Under the pieces are notes generated by a model. It was given only the letters and a program-made list of their open reading frames with translations, did not search any database and was not told the origin of the DNA. From positions 62,001 through 126,000 of the forward strand of contig CALUNL010000001.1 of assembly GCA_944322005.1 (NCBI GenBank): DNA of 64,000 bases, read 5' to 3'. Positions 37,001 through 45,622 of this stretch are shown here, in pieces. The DNA is from an uncultured Alistipes sp. (lineage in GTDB: Bacteria > Bacteroidota > Bacteroidia > Bacteroidales > Rikenellaceae). Numbering within the stretch: the first letter of the stretch is position 1; every line of letters starts with the position of its first letter. Position numbers and translations under genes: made by a program.

Positions 37001-37037
37001 AAACAGGCAGGAATGGAAACGTTCCTGCCTGTTTTTT
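37001..37037 (+). terminator. Rho-independent terminator of secDF
   Basis: A perfect 13-bp stem (AAACAGGCAGGAA with TTCCTGCCTGTTT), an 8-base loop and a T-run. The T-run overlaps the -33 element of the next promoter. Confidence 0.92.
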
Positions 37038-37066
37038 GGATAAATAAAGTAAAATATGTATTTTTC
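37035..37066 (+). promoter_or_regulatory. Promoter of the second micro-gene/lipoprotein cassette
   Basis: TTTG at 37035-37038 is followed after 20 bases by TATTTTTC at 37059-37066, matching the -7 consensus at all but the last base. A 5-bp inverted repeat (GTACA at 37067, TGTAC at 37079) lies just downstream around the predicted start site. The leader to ATG 37105 would be about 30 bases. Confidence 0.5.
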
Positions 37067-37104
37067 GTACAGAAAGAATGTACTCTAACCTAAAACCTTA
37101 AAAC

Positions 37105-37233
37105 ATGAGAACTGATTGTGGAATCCGCTACATTGCCCCGTCCGTACGCAATGTGGCGGTTATCGTAGAGAACGGGTATGCCGCCACGGGCGGATTCGAA
37201 CAGCCGGATTACGGCGGGGAGGATAATTTGTAG
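37105..37233 (+). CDS. 42-residue peptide preceding a fimbrillin-like lipoprotein (copy 2)
   Basis: ATG at 37105 and TAG at 37231-37233 give 42 residues with no signal peptide or membrane span. The last 20 residues run ENGY then AATGGFEQPDYGGEDNL, matching copy 1 at 9068-9190 in all but a few positions, while the first half is only loosely similar (IRYIAPSVRNVAVIVE against FYQTPNVRYIHVNIE). The DNA across the end of the peptide, its stop and the following Shine-Dalgarno is also conserved. The stop lies 11 bases before the lipoprotein ATG. The peptide is unnamed; conservation of sequence and position is the only evidence that it is a gene. Confidence 0.75.
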   Translation: MRTDCGIRYIAPSVRNVAVIVENGYAATGGFEQPDYGGEDNL

Positions 37234-37238
37234 GAGGA
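37232..37238 (+). promoter_or_regulatory. Shine-Dalgarno AGGAGGA overlapping the second micro-gene stop
   Basis: AGGAGGA starts on the second base of the TAG stop and lies 6 bases before the ATG at 37245. It is identical in sequence and spacing to the site at 9190. Confidence 0.75.
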
Positions 37239-37244
37239 CTGGCC

Positions 37245-40200
37245 ATGAAGAGATTTTACCTGTTTTCTTTGATCCTGGTTGCGGTCATGCTGGGTGCATG
37301 TACGCGCGACGTGACATTGGAGCAGTCCGGTAACGGACGCAGTGAGTTGACGCTCCGTGTCGAACTTGACGATGATACACGTGCCGGCTTTGCTGACGGC
37401 AAATACTTCTGGGAGGGCGGTGAGCAGCTTGGCCTTTACGTGGCTTCGGCGGAACCTTCTCTCAATATTGCGGCCGGTGTTGAGGTACGTGACGGCCGGG
37501 GTTATTGCACTACCTCCGATGTAACCTTCGAGAGCGGTGATGAGGCCTATGTGTATTTTCCTCACTCCACGGCAAACGATACGAATGATCCGGCTGATGT
37601 GACGCTTGCAGTTCCGGAGGTCCAGGTTCAGAATGTCGCTGGAGAGTTCGATCTCGAGAATATGCCGATGGTCACGGCTCCGGTGCTCCTCGATGCCTCG
37701 CTGCAGTTTCATGTTGTATACCTTAGGCCGCTGGGAGGATTCCTTCGCGTAAATGTGTGCGCAAGCGGTCAGTACGGTGACGAGAAGCTGCGTTCCGTCT
37801 CGTTCTCCGATGCGGATACGCCGCTGGCCGGCGAGTTCAGGGTCTCCCTGCCGGATGTCGGTGAGGAGGTGCTCCCGGAGGTGTCAGGACTCGCAAAAAC
37901 AAAGGTGACGACGATTCTTGGAGAGGGTTGCAGTTTGGGCACATCGCAATCCGATGCCGCATCGGTATATGTGGTTCTGGCTCCAGGCTCATACGAAGGA
38001 AAGCTGACGGTAACCACCGACAAGGCTGCATACTCGTATGACTACTCCAAGACCGTGGTGCGCAATACATATTATGATGTCAACGTCGATTTGTCCAATT
38101 GCACCGACCGTACGGAGGCCTCCTCGGAGTGGACAGGTTCCGGAACCGAGTCCGACCCTTATTGCATAGTTACGGCCCAGGACCTGATGCGCCTGTCGAC
38201 GCTGTGCAACGACGAGGCGACGAAGGCCGAGTACAACGACAAGCATTATCTGCAATGCGCCGATATTGACATGTCGTCAATCAAAACGTCGATCTATGCA
38301 ATAGGACGTACCTATAACGGTTCCGACTACAGTTTCCGCGGCACGTATGACGGTGCAGGTTACAGGATTTCCAACCTTGCGGTGGCCAACTATTACGACG
38401 GTACGGCTGACAGTCCGTGCGGACTCTTCGGCAGCACGGACGGAGCTGTTATCCGGAATATCAGGATTTCGGACATTACTCTGAACGGACGCGGCGAGCG
38501 TGTCGGTTCGGTGGTGGGCTATATGCGTGGCGGTGAGCTGAGCGGATGCGTACTCGAAAGCGACCTTCTCGGATGCAATATCCATTTCGGAGGTATCGTG
38601 GGATATCTCGAGGGGGGAACCGTCAGCGGCTGCGAAGTCAAGGGGACTGTAAAGAACATCACCAACACCACCGTGAACGGGAATACGAACTGGGCCATCA
38701 CCGGAGGTATCGCCGGTATAGTCGAGGAGGGTGGCAAGATCGTTGACTGTACCTTGAGCGGCAATGTATCGACATTGGGCAAGCGTATCGGAGGAATTGT
38801 TGCACAACTTGCCGACGGAACCGTCGAAAACTGCCGTGTAAACAGCGGTTCGGAGGTCTTTGCCAACAACCATAGCGTCGGAGGCATTGTAGGCTACCTT
38901 CAGGGAACGAGTCTTGTCAAGGGCTGTTCTGTTGAGGGCGCGATAGGCAACAACAGTGCATATGTCGGCGGTATAGTCGGCTATTTCGAGGGCGGAACCG
39001 TCGAGGAGTGCGTCTTCGGCTCGGCCGGAACGGTAAGTACCTACCAGTATGACTCGGGCGGCATTGCCGGTGTAATTTATACGAATACAAGGTGTATAGT
39101 GGATGCGTGTGCATCGTATGGAGACGTGAAGGGTCTCTACAATGTCGGCGGTATAGTCGGCCTTACGCAGACGACCGATACCAGCGGCGATGTCGACATC
39201 ATCAATTGCGTATATCGCGGCGGCGAGCTCCATGCGACAGGCTGCAACTCCAACTACTACAGCCTTCTCGGAGGAATTACCGGATGGCTCTACACCAAGG
39301 GCACGACGAATATCATCAACTGTTATGCGGCGCCTCGTGAGATGCATGTCTCCTCGGCGGCGACCTCTACCGGTTTTGCCGGAATTACCGGATTCCAGAA
39401 CAGCGGTTCCGACTGTACCATAACCGGATGCTACTCCACGGTGAACAAGGAGAACATATTCGTAGACGGGGTACCTCTTTCGGAGGCTTCGCTTTCGAAG
39501 TCGTATTACGGCGGCATATACGGAAAGTGTACGCTCGAGGTTGATTATTCGTATCTCTATTACGATTCCAATATCGGCATAGGACCCGGATACACCACGA
39601 TCGTCAACCTGACAAACCATCAGGGGCTCTCCCCGACGCTTATGACCAACGGAACGCTTCTCCGTTATCTGAATACTGCGGTCGGCGTATACAACTCCTC
39701 CAACACGGGTCTCACCGCACGCGAATGGGTTGCCGGAAGCGACGGTTATCCGACCCTTGCCGGCATAGCGGAGAACCCTTCGCCGATAGTTGCGGCGCCG
39801 AAGCGCGTGAGCGTGATAGGCGACTCGATATCCACGTTCCGCGGATACATCGAGTACGGATATCCGGCACATTATCCTACGACCGACGGGGATGTGACGC
39901 TTGTCAAGCAGACCTACTGGTACAAACTCATATATGACTACATGTCGAATGCCAAGTTCGATACGAACCTCTCGTATTCGGGTTCGGAGGTTAGCCGCAA
40001 TGCTCTCCAGACCTACGGCCCGTGCTTCTTCGAGCGTTTTGAGGAGCATGGCCTCGGCTCTCCGGACATCGTTCTCATACACGGTGGCACCAACGACTAT
40101 GCGCATGGCGTTGCGGCCTTGTCGACGGGATATCTGATACAAGGCAGTGCTGCCCCTACCGAGTCGCAGATGCAGGCCCTCTATGATGCGGCAGAGAGGG

Positions 40201-40529
40201 ATTTGAGCTCGCTCAACGACAGGGAGTTCTGTTCGGCATATATCAAACTCATATGCATGATAAAGCAGAAGTATCCTAACGTGAAGATAGTCTGCATAAT
40301 AGGTGATTATGTGAGCGTCGGCATCCAGAAGTCGATAAAGGCCATTGCCGAACACTACGGCGCGAGATGTGTCGACCTGTATGCGGTCAACGGTTTCAAC
40401 GACCAGACCTACATGCCTAAACATGACTACAATCCGGATACGGGCAAGGGCTGCCATCCGGGAGCCGTGGCCATGGAGTTCATCGCCGAGAAGATATACA
40501 ATGAACTTGGCGCATGGCTTGAGGAGTAG
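37245..40529 (+). CDS. Fimbrillin-like lipoprotein with GLUG repeats and C-terminal SGNH hydrolase
   Basis: 1094 residues with a lipoprotein signal ending LGAC (Cys19). Residues about 25-285 are fimbrillin-like and closely match the 9203 protein (KYFWEGGEQLGLYV, YVYFPHS, RPLGGFLRVNVCAS, VVLAPGSYEG). Residues about 300-800 form a beta-helix-like run of about ten GLUG-type repeats (GGIVGYLEGG, GGIAGIVEEG, GGIVGYFEGG, GGITGWLYTK). From about residue 855 comes an SGNH hydrolase with RVSVIGDSIS (Ser), IHGGTNDY and GCHPGAVAM. The usual Asp three residues before the His is absent, with an Asp six before instead. An adhesin-tethered esterase acting on a surface or host glycan is a fair inference. Confidence 0.86.
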   Translation: MKRFYLFSLILVAVMLGACTRDVTLEQSGNGRSELTLRVELDDDTRAGFADGKYFWEGGEQLGLYVASAEPSLNIAAGVEVRDGRGYCTTSDVTFESGDEAYVYFPHSTANDTNDPADVTLAVPEVQVQNVAGEFDLENMPMVTAPVLLDASLQFHVVYLRPLGGFLRVNVCASGQYGDEKLRSVSFSDADTPLAGEFRVSLPDVGEEVLPEVSGLAKTKVTTILGEGCSLGTSQSDAASVYVVLAPGSYEGKLTVTTDKAAYSYDYSKTVVRNTYYDVNVDLSNCTDRTEASSEWTGSGTESDPYCIVTAQDLMRLSTLCNDEATKAEYNDKHYLQCADIDMSSIKTSIYAIGRTYNGSDYSFRGTYDGAGYRISNLAVANYYDGTADSPCGLFGSTDGAVIRNIRISDITLNGRGERVGSVVGYMRGGELSGCVLESDLLGCNIHFGGIVGYLEGGTVSGCEVKGTVKNITNTTVNGNTNWAITGGIAGIVEEGGKIVDCTLSGNVSTLGKRIGGIVAQLADGTVENCRVNSGSEVFANNHSVGGIVGYLQGTSLVKGCSVEGAIGNNSAYVGGIVGYFEGGTVEECVFGSAGTVSTYQYDSGGIAGVIYTNTRCIVDACASYGDVKGLYNVGGIVGLTQTTDTSGDVDIINCVYRGGELHATGCNSNYYSLLGGITGWLYTKGTTNIINCYAAPREMHVSSAATSTGFAGITGFQNSGSDCTITGCYSTVNKENIFVDGVPLSEASLSKSYYGGIYGKCTLEVDYSYLYYDSNIGIGPGYTTIVNLTNHQGLSPTLMTNGTLLRYLNTAVGVYNSSNTGLTAREWVAGSDGYPTLAGIAENPSPIVAAPKRVSVIGDSISTFRGYIEYGYPAHYPTTDGDVTLVKQTYWYKLIYDYMSNAKFDTNLSYSGSEVSRNALQTYGPCFFERFEEHGLGSPDIVLIHGGTNDYAHGVAALSTGYLIQGSAAPTESQMQALYDAAERDLSSLNDREFCSAYIKLICMIKQKYPNVKIVCIIGDYVSVGIQKSIKAIAEHYGARCVDLYAVNGFNDQTYMPKHDYNPDTGKGCHPGAVAMEFIAEKIYNELGAWLEE

Positions 40530-40554
40530 CCGGTTGCTTTAACCGCAGGCATTC

Positions 40555-40595
40555 ATATCGGCCGCAGACATTGTCCTCTGCGGCCGATATCTTTT
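40555..40595 (+). terminator. Rho-independent terminator of the second cassette
   Basis: A perfect 14-bp stem (40555-40568 with 40577-40590), an 8-base loop, then C and four T. Confidence 0.85.
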
Positions 40596-40627
40596 GGAAA
40601 TGAGCCGCAATTGGCTGCAGCCGGATG

Positions 40628-40657
40628 TTGTACATCCGAAAAGATTCGTTATCTTTG
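40628..40657 (+). promoter_or_regulatory. Promoter of the ybbR-like/coaE/folP/lolD operon
   Basis: TTG at 40628-40630 and TATCTTTG at 40650-40657 are 19 bases apart, a full consensus match. The transcript would start about 40664, only a few bases before ATG 40667, so the mRNA is leaderless or nearly so. Confidence 0.75.
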
Positions 40658-40666
40658 CATAGAGGT

Positions 40667-41110
40667 ATGAAGAGATTTGTTGAAACCGTAAAACGATTTT
40701 TCGAGAAGCTGCGTCACTACGTTTCGCCCGTATTCGTGATGCTGCTGGTGGTGTCGTTCACGCTGTGGTATATCGCCAAGTTGAATTACAAGTATACAAC
40801 GGAGTTCGAGGTCAAGGTGAACATCGACGGGCAACGCTTCACGGTGCCGTGCGTGGTCGAGGGCGTAGGAACGAACCTCCTCGGATACGTATATGCCTCG
40901 CGCCGCATCAATATTCCGCTCTCCGAGTTGCAGTACTCGAAGGTGCGCGATGCCGATTCCGTGCAGGAGCTCGGCGCCGAGCCGGAATTTTCCGACAAGA
41001 TACATATCGACCCTTCCTCTTTGCAGAACGCCATTTCGGTGCGTTTCAGCGATATAAAGATAATCTCGATAGGGGTTGTCCCCGACATAGAAATTCCTGA
41101 AACAAAATGA
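40667..41110 (+). CDS. YbbR-like domain membrane-anchored protein
   Basis: 147 residues from ATG 40667 (MKRFVETVKRF). A basic N-terminus, one membrane helix (about 21-38, VFVMLLVVSFTLWYIA) and a single extracytoplasmic beta domain are seen. YbbR/CdaR proteins elsewhere carry several such domains and modulate the c-di-AMP synthase; in Bacteroidota a shorter form sits before coaE, as here. The stop overlaps the coaE start by 4 bases (ATGA). No cyclase gene is in view, so the regulatory role is not shown. Confidence 0.68.
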   Translation: MKRFVETVKRFFEKLRHYVSPVFVMLLVVSFTLWYIAKLNYKYTTEFEVKVNIDGQRFTVPCVVEGVGTNLLGYVYASRRINIPLSELQYSKVRDADSVQELGAEPEFSDKIHIDPSSLQNAISVRFSDIKIISIGVVPDIEIPETK

Positions 41111-41712
41111 TACGTGTCGGCATTTGCGGCGGAATCGGCAGCGGAAAGAGCACCGTATGCGGTCTCTTTGCCGCCAAGGGCGTTCCGGTATACGACTCCG
41201 ATTCCCGTGCCCGTGCGCTTATGGAGCATTCGCCCGAGATAGTTTCGGCCGTTTCGGCGCGTTTCGGCGCCGGGTGTTACCGTGACGGCCGTCTCGACAG
41301 GGCAAGGCTTGCCTCGGTGGTCTTTGCCGACGAAAAGGCTCTGGCCGATCTGGACGGTATCGTACATCCGGCCGTGCGACGTGATTTCGAGTCGTGGGCA
41401 AGGTCCCAGAAGGGGGATTATGTACTTTTTGAGAGCGCGTTGCTCTTCGACTCGGGGATGGACTCGTGTGTCGACGTCAGCATTGCGGTGCTTGCCCCGT
41501 TGCGCTTGCGCGTGGAGCGCGCCGTGGCACGTGACGGCTCCACTCCGGAGCAGGTCATGGCCAGAATCGCCCGTCAGATGACGGATGATGAACTTGCGGC
41601 ACGGGCCGACCTGTCGATAGTGAATATCGACCGCGAAAATCTGGCGAAGGATGTCGACGAACTCGACCGGCGCCTGCGCAGGATGGCAGACGAACGCAGG
41701 AGACAGTCATGA
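41107..41712 (+). CDS. coaE: Dephospho-CoA kinase
   Basis: 201 residues. The P-loop is GGIGSGKST (8-16), followed by VYDSDSRAR and later HPAVRRDF and FESALLFDSG, all typical of CoaE. It phosphorylates dephospho-CoA in the last step of coenzyme A synthesis. It overlaps the genes on both sides by 4 bases (ATGA), so translation is coupled. Confidence 0.9.
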   Translation: MIRVGICGGIGSGKSTVCGLFAAKGVPVYDSDSRARALMEHSPEIVSAVSARFGAGCYRDGRLDRARLASVVFADEKALADLDGIVHPAVRRDFESWARSQKGDYVLFESALLFDSGMDSCVDVSIAVLAPLRLRVERAVARDGSTPEQVMARIARQMTDDELAARADLSIVNIDRENLAKDVDELDRRLRRMADERRRQS

Positions 41713-42545
41713 AACCCGAAGTGTCATATCCGCGCATAATGGCGATAGTGAACGTCACGGACGACTCGTTCTATTCGGCGAGCCGTACGATGGAGCGTTC
41801 CGGTATCGCGTCGAGGGTGGAGAAGGCAATTGCGGACGGGGCCTCGGTTATCGATGTCGGAGGCTACTCGTCACGTCCGGGTGCATCCGATTTCCCGGTC
41901 GGGGAGGAGTGGCGCAGGGTCGATGCCGGCATTGCTGCCGTTCGTGAAGTTGATCCCTCGGTAGAGATATCGGTCGATACGTTCCGTTCGGAGATTGTGC
42001 GCAGGGCCTGCGACCGCTACGGGCGGATAACGGTGAACGACATATCGGCCGGAGAGGCCGACGCCGGGATGATTCCGGCGGTGGCGGAACTGGGGCTGAC
42101 GTACATAATGATGCACATGCGGGGAACACCCTCCACGATGCAGTCGCAGACGGGATATGCGGATGTCGTGTCGGAGGTGAAGGAGTACCTGCTCGCCCGG
42201 GCCGAATATGCTGTTTCGGCGGGTGTGAAGCGCGAATCGCTGGTACTGGACCCCGGGTTCGGCTTTGCAAAGACTGTGGAGCAAAACTATGAACTCATGC
42301 GGCGCCTGCACGAGATATGCGGGACGGGTTATCCGGTGCTTGCCGGTATCTCGCGCAAGTCGATGATATACCGCCTTCTCGGGATAACGCCGGAGGAGTC
42401 GCTCATCGGCACGGCGGCGCTCAACTGGGAGGCGCTGAGACAGGGCGCGTCGGTATTGAGGGTGCACGACGTGCGCGAGGCTGCGTGGGTGGTGCGGATG
42501 TTTGAGGCGTTCCGCAACGGTTGCACGGATGGCGCGGAGGGGTGA
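41709..42545 (+). CDS. folP: Dihydropteroate synthase
   Basis: 278 residues. The conserved blocks are AIVNVTDDSFY, DVGGYSSRPGA, MHMRGTPSTM, LDPGFGFAKTVEQN, GISRKSM and the final RVHDV. It joins p-aminobenzoate to the pterin diphosphate in folate synthesis and is the sulfonamide target. It overlaps coaE by 4 bases. Confidence 0.93.
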   Translation: MKPEVSYPRIMAIVNVTDDSFYSASRTMERSGIASRVEKAIADGASVIDVGGYSSRPGASDFPVGEEWRRVDAGIAAVREVDPSVEISVDTFRSEIVRRACDRYGRITVNDISAGEADAGMIPAVAELGLTYIMMHMRGTPSTMQSQTGYADVVSEVKEYLLARAEYAVSAGVKRESLVLDPGFGFAKTVEQNYELMRRLHEICGTGYPVLAGISRKSMIYRLLGITPEESLIGTAALNWEALRQGASVLRVHDVREAAWVVRMFEAFRNGCTDGAEG

Positions 42546-42562
42546 TTTGGTTCCGATAAAGT

Positions 42563-43222
42563 ATGGATGTCATGATAAAGTGCGAGGATATACATAAGAG
42601 CTACGGTGCGCTCGAGGTTCTGAAGGGCGTGTCGCTGGAGGTCGCGCCGGCGGAGGTGGTCGCCATAGTGGGCGCCAGCGGCGCCGGAAAGACCACGCTG
42701 CTGCAGATACTCGGTACGCTGCTTCCGGCCGACGGCGGACGTGTGCTGATCGACGGTACCGACGTGGGGGCCATGAGGGACCGTGAACTGTCGCGTTTCC
42801 GCAACAGACACATTGGATTCGTCTTCCAGTTCCACCATCTGCTGCCGGAGTTTACGGCGCGCGAGAATGTCATGATGCCGGCACTCATAGGCGGAATCTC
42901 CCGAAATGAGGCCGGACGGCTGGCCGACGAGCTTCTGGAGACGGTGGGCCTTGCCGGCCGCGCCGACCATAAGCCGGGAGCGTTGTCCGGCGGCGAGCAG
43001 CAGCGTGTGGCCATTGCACGCGCCTTGATAAACCGCCCGTCGGTGGTGCTTGCCGACGAGCCTACGGGAAACCTCGACACACACAACCGCGACGAGATTC
43101 ACCGCCTGCTGTTCGATGTACGCGAACGTTTCTCGCAGACGGTGGTTATAGTGACCCACGATGAAGGACTGGCCGGCATGGCCGACCGCAAAATAGTTAT
43201 GAGCGATGGAAGAATCCTGTAG
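42563..43222 (+). CDS. lolD: ABC transporter ATP-binding protein, LolD type
   Basis: 219 residues. Walker A is [10 protein letters not shown], the signature is LSGGEQQR and Walker B is [12 protein letters not shown]. The sequence and length fit the LolD/MacB group that drives lipoprotein release from the inner membrane or peptide efflux. No membrane subunit is encoded alongside; in Bacteroidota lolC/E is often elsewhere. An ATG three codons in (42572) is an alternative start. The 3' end overlaps the next gene by 17 bases. Confidence 0.8.
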   Translation: MDVMIKCEDIHKSYGALEVLKGVSLEVAPAEVVAIVGASGAGKTTLLQILGTLLPADGGRVLIDGTDVGAMRDRELSRFRNRHIGFVFQFHHLLPEFTARENVMMPALIGGISRNEAGRLADELLETVGLAGRADHKPGALSGGEQQRVAIARALINRPSVVLADEPTGNLDTHNRDEIHRLLFDVRERFSQTVVIVTHDEGLAGMADRKIVMSDGRIL

Positions 43223-44000
43223 GGCGGAGAGTCGCGAGCAGTTGCGCGACCTGCTCGAACATCTGTATGACAAATACAATCGCGAGGAGTTCATCGAGGC
43301 GGACCCGATAAGCGTCCCGCACTCGTTCTCGCGTACGGAGGACCGGGAGATAGCCGGTTTCTTCGCCTCGACCATAGCCTGGGGCAACCGCAAGGCGATA
43401 GTGCGCAGCGCGCACCGGATGATGGACTATATGGACAACGCGCCTTACGATTTCGTATGCAATGCCACGGAGACAGACCTGCAGAGGCTGCATACATATG
43501 TCCACCGAACCTTCAACGGCCGTGATTTTGCCGATTTCGTGCGTGCGGTGCAGGGCGTGTGCCGCAAGTGGGGCAGTCTCGGGGAGATGTTCCAGTCGCT
43601 GTACGAGCGCAGCGGGAATATGGCGACGGTGCTGTCGGAGGCCCGGAAGGAGTTCTTCTCTGCGGAGCATGACCAGCATTGCGAAAAACACTTCTCGTCG
43701 ATAGACAAGGGCGCAGCCTGCAAGCGCCTGAACATGTACCTGCGCTGGTTCGTCCGCCGTGACGGCCGGGGCGTGGATTTCGGACTGTGGAGGCGCATTC
43801 CGATGTCGGCTCTATACCTCCCGCTGGATGTCCATTCCGGAAACATGGGACGCGAACTCGGTCTGTTAAATCGCCGCCAGAACGATTGGAAGGCGACGGA
43901 GGAGATTACGGCATCGCTGCGCGAGTTCGACGCGGAGGATCCCGTGCGTTTCGACTTTTCGCTGTTCGGTGCGGGTATCTGCGGTTATCTGAAGAAATAA
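43206..44000 (+). CDS. TIGR02757 family protein
   Basis: 264 residues, matching the uncharacterised TIGR02757 (DUF2400) family: [23 protein letters not shown] near the start, [13 protein letters not shown] and the last block [11 protein letters not shown] helical fold related to DNA-glycosylase helix-hairpin-helix proteins has been suggested, and PLDVHSG fits the conserved core. No function is established. It begins inside lolD, and its TAA overlaps the next ATG (TAATG). Confidence 0.82.
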   Translation: MEESCRAESREQLRDLLEHLYDKYNREEFIEADPISVPHSFSRTEDREIAGFFASTIAWGNRKAIVRSAHRMMDYMDNAPYDFVCNATETDLQRLHTYVHRTFNGRDFADFVRAVQGVCRKWGSLGEMFQSLYERSGNMATVLSEARKEFFSAEHDQHCEKHFSSIDKGAACKRLNMYLRWFVRRDGRGVDFGLWRRIPMSALYLPLDVHSGNMGRELGLLNRRQNDWKATEEITASLREFDAEDPVRFDFSLFGAGICGYLKK

Positions 44001-44695
44001 TGTCGTCGTTCCGATTCAAGCGTTTTGCCGTGGAGCAGGATGGTGCCGCCATGAAGGTGGGCACGGACGGAGTGTTGCTCGGCGCATGGTTTTCGGTGCG
44101 CGGAGACGAGCGGCGGATACTCGACATCGGTACGGGAACCGGTGTGATCGCCCTTATGGCCGCACAGAGGACCCCGGCGGAGAGTATCGTAGCCGTCGAT
44201 ATCGACCGATCCTCGGCGGAGTGCGCCGCTGGCAATTTCCGCAACTCGCCGTGGGCGGGCCGGCTGCGTGCGGAGTGTGCGGCGGTGCAGGATTTCGATG
44301 ACGGAACGTTTGACCTGATACTCTCGAATCCGCCTTATTTCGTCGATTCGCTGCTGCCGGACAAGGCCGGACGTATCGTCTCCCGCCATACGGAGATGCT
44401 CTCCATACGCCAGCTCGGCGAGTCGATTTGCCGGCTGCTCTCTCCGGACGGGCGCTGTGCGGTGATCCTGCCGCCGCAACAGATGGAGGAGCTGTGCGCT
44501 TCGGTGCCGCTGCATGTCGTCCGCCGCTGTTCAGTGCGTACGGTCCCTGGAGGACCAGTGAAGCGCGTAATGGCGGAGCTGTCGCGTGTGCCGTCCGACA
44601 TGGAGGTTTCGGAACTCGTCATCGAGACCGATGTACGTGGCCGTTTCAGCGACGAATACAGGCGCCTTACATGTGACTTTTATCTCAAATTTTGA
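44000..44695 (+). CDS. trmN6: tRNA1(Val) (adenine-37-N6)-methyltransferase
   Basis: 231 residues from ATG 44000; a long upstream frame would bury it in the previous gene. The SAM-binding motif is LDIGTGTGVIALM, and the catalytic motif NPPYF marks an N6-adenine methyltransferase of the YfiC type. The N-terminal FKRFAVEQ and KVGTDGVLLGAW blocks are characteristic. It would modify A37 of tRNA-Val. It follows the TIGR02757 gene with a one-base overlap. Confidence 0.87.
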   Translation: MSSFRFKRFAVEQDGAAMKVGTDGVLLGAWFSVRGDERRILDIGTGTGVIALMAAQRTPAESIVAVDIDRSSAECAAGNFRNSPWAGRLRAECAAVQDFDDGTFDLILSNPPYFVDSLLPDKAGRIVSRHTEMLSIRQLGESICRLLSPDGRCAVILPPQQMEELCASVPLHVVRRCSVRTVPGGPVKRVMAELSRVPSDMEVSELVIETDVRGRFSDEYRRLTCDFYLKF

Positions 44696-44721
44696 TTTGT
44701 CGGCCGAAAAGAGTAAATTCG
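44691..44721 (+). promoter_or_regulatory. Promoter of the DUF4831 gene (-7 variant TAAATTCG)
   Basis: TTTG at 44691-44694, inside the end of trmN6, and TAAATTCG at 44714-44721 are 19 bases apart. The -7 box has the same TTCG variant as the ftsK promoter. The leader would be about 14 bases. Confidence 0.6.
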
Positions 44722-44741
44722 CACATACAGAATTACCGATT

Positions 44742-45608
44742 ATGAAACGAATCCTGATGTTTTCGCTCCTTGTTTGCAGCATGCTTCCGCTTGCCGCACA
44801 GACCGTTTCCAGGTCCGGAGCATACTACGACGGAGAAGAGACGGCCATACGCCGTGCCGAAACCGTGGTCGGCGTGACCGTGGAAATCGGGAAACGCACA
44901 TTTACCCCGGGCATATATGCGCGTTATGCGCAGAAATACCTCGGTGTGAGGGCATCGTTGGCCGAACGTACGGAGACTGCCATCGTGGCGGCATCGCTTT
45001 CGCTGCTGCCGTCGAAGGAGTACGGCGCGGAGAGACGTTTTGAGGGAACCGAAGAGGCTGCGATACAGACTTTGCCGCTCAACCGTGTCGACAACGGCGC
45101 CACGACAGCCGAGGAGCAGGCTTCGGCCACGGCTGCGATGATATTCTCGCTGCGCAAGCACCGTATGGACCTCATTACGGGCGAGACGGGCGAAAATGTC
45201 TTCGGTGCAGGTCTCTCTGCGGCCCTTGCGGAGATAGAGCGCCTTGAAAAGGCCTATCTGGCGATGTTCTACGGCGAGGAGACCGTGGAGACCGTCTCGG
45301 AGAGTTTCCATGTGATCCCTGTCCCGGGAGAGAAAAACTATATCCTCTGCCGTTACCGTGACGGTGCCGGACTGCTTCCGGTATCCGACCTTTCGGGTGA
45401 AGCGGTGGTGCTGCATATCGAGCCTTCGGGCAAAACGGATCTCGGAGGGCTTGTCCCGGCTGGCGAGAAGGAGCGCAACAGGGTTGAGGTGGTGGTTGCC
45501 GACATGTCGGCATGCACGCTCCTTTGCGGCGCACGCGAGCTCGTGTCGGCCACGCTCCCGATTCTGCAGTACGGAACCCGTGTGGATGTTGCCGTGGCGG
45601 CCAGGTAG
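44742..45608 (+). CDS. DUF4831 family exported protein
   Basis: 288 residues from ATG 44742 (MKRILMFSLL), with a signal peptide ending LAAQ (about 18). The AETVVGVTVEIGKRTFTPG region, RYAQKYLGVRAS and the LITGETGENVFG segment match my memory of DUF4831, a periplasmic or surface family of Bacteroidota of unknown function. No enzyme motif or membrane span is seen beyond the signal. It has its own promoter and is followed 14 bases later by the AlkD-like gene. Confidence 0.75.
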   Translation: MKRILMFSLLVCSMLPLAAQTVSRSGAYYDGEETAIRRAETVVGVTVEIGKRTFTPGIYARYAQKYLGVRASLAERTETAIVAASLSLLPSKEYGAERRFEGTEEAAIQTLPLNRVDNGATTAEEQASATAAMIFSLRKHRMDLITGETGENVFGAGLSAALAEIERLEKAYLAMFYGEETVETVSESFHVIPVPGEKNYILCRYRDGAGLLPVSDLSGEAVVLHIEPSGKTDLGGLVPAGEKERNRVEVVVADMSACTLLCGARELVSATLPILQYGTRVDVAVAAR

Positions 45609-45622
45609 GAGATCGATGCCGT

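Noticed and set aside
38277..40457. Long antisense reading frame opposite the fimbrillin/GLUG/SGNH gene
   Set aside because: It arises from repeat codons of the sense gene and has no signal or domain.
37245..40529. GLUG repeats as a tandem DNA repeat or CRISPR-like array
   Set aside because: The repeats are conserved only as protein; DNA units differ in length and sequence, and there are no spacers.
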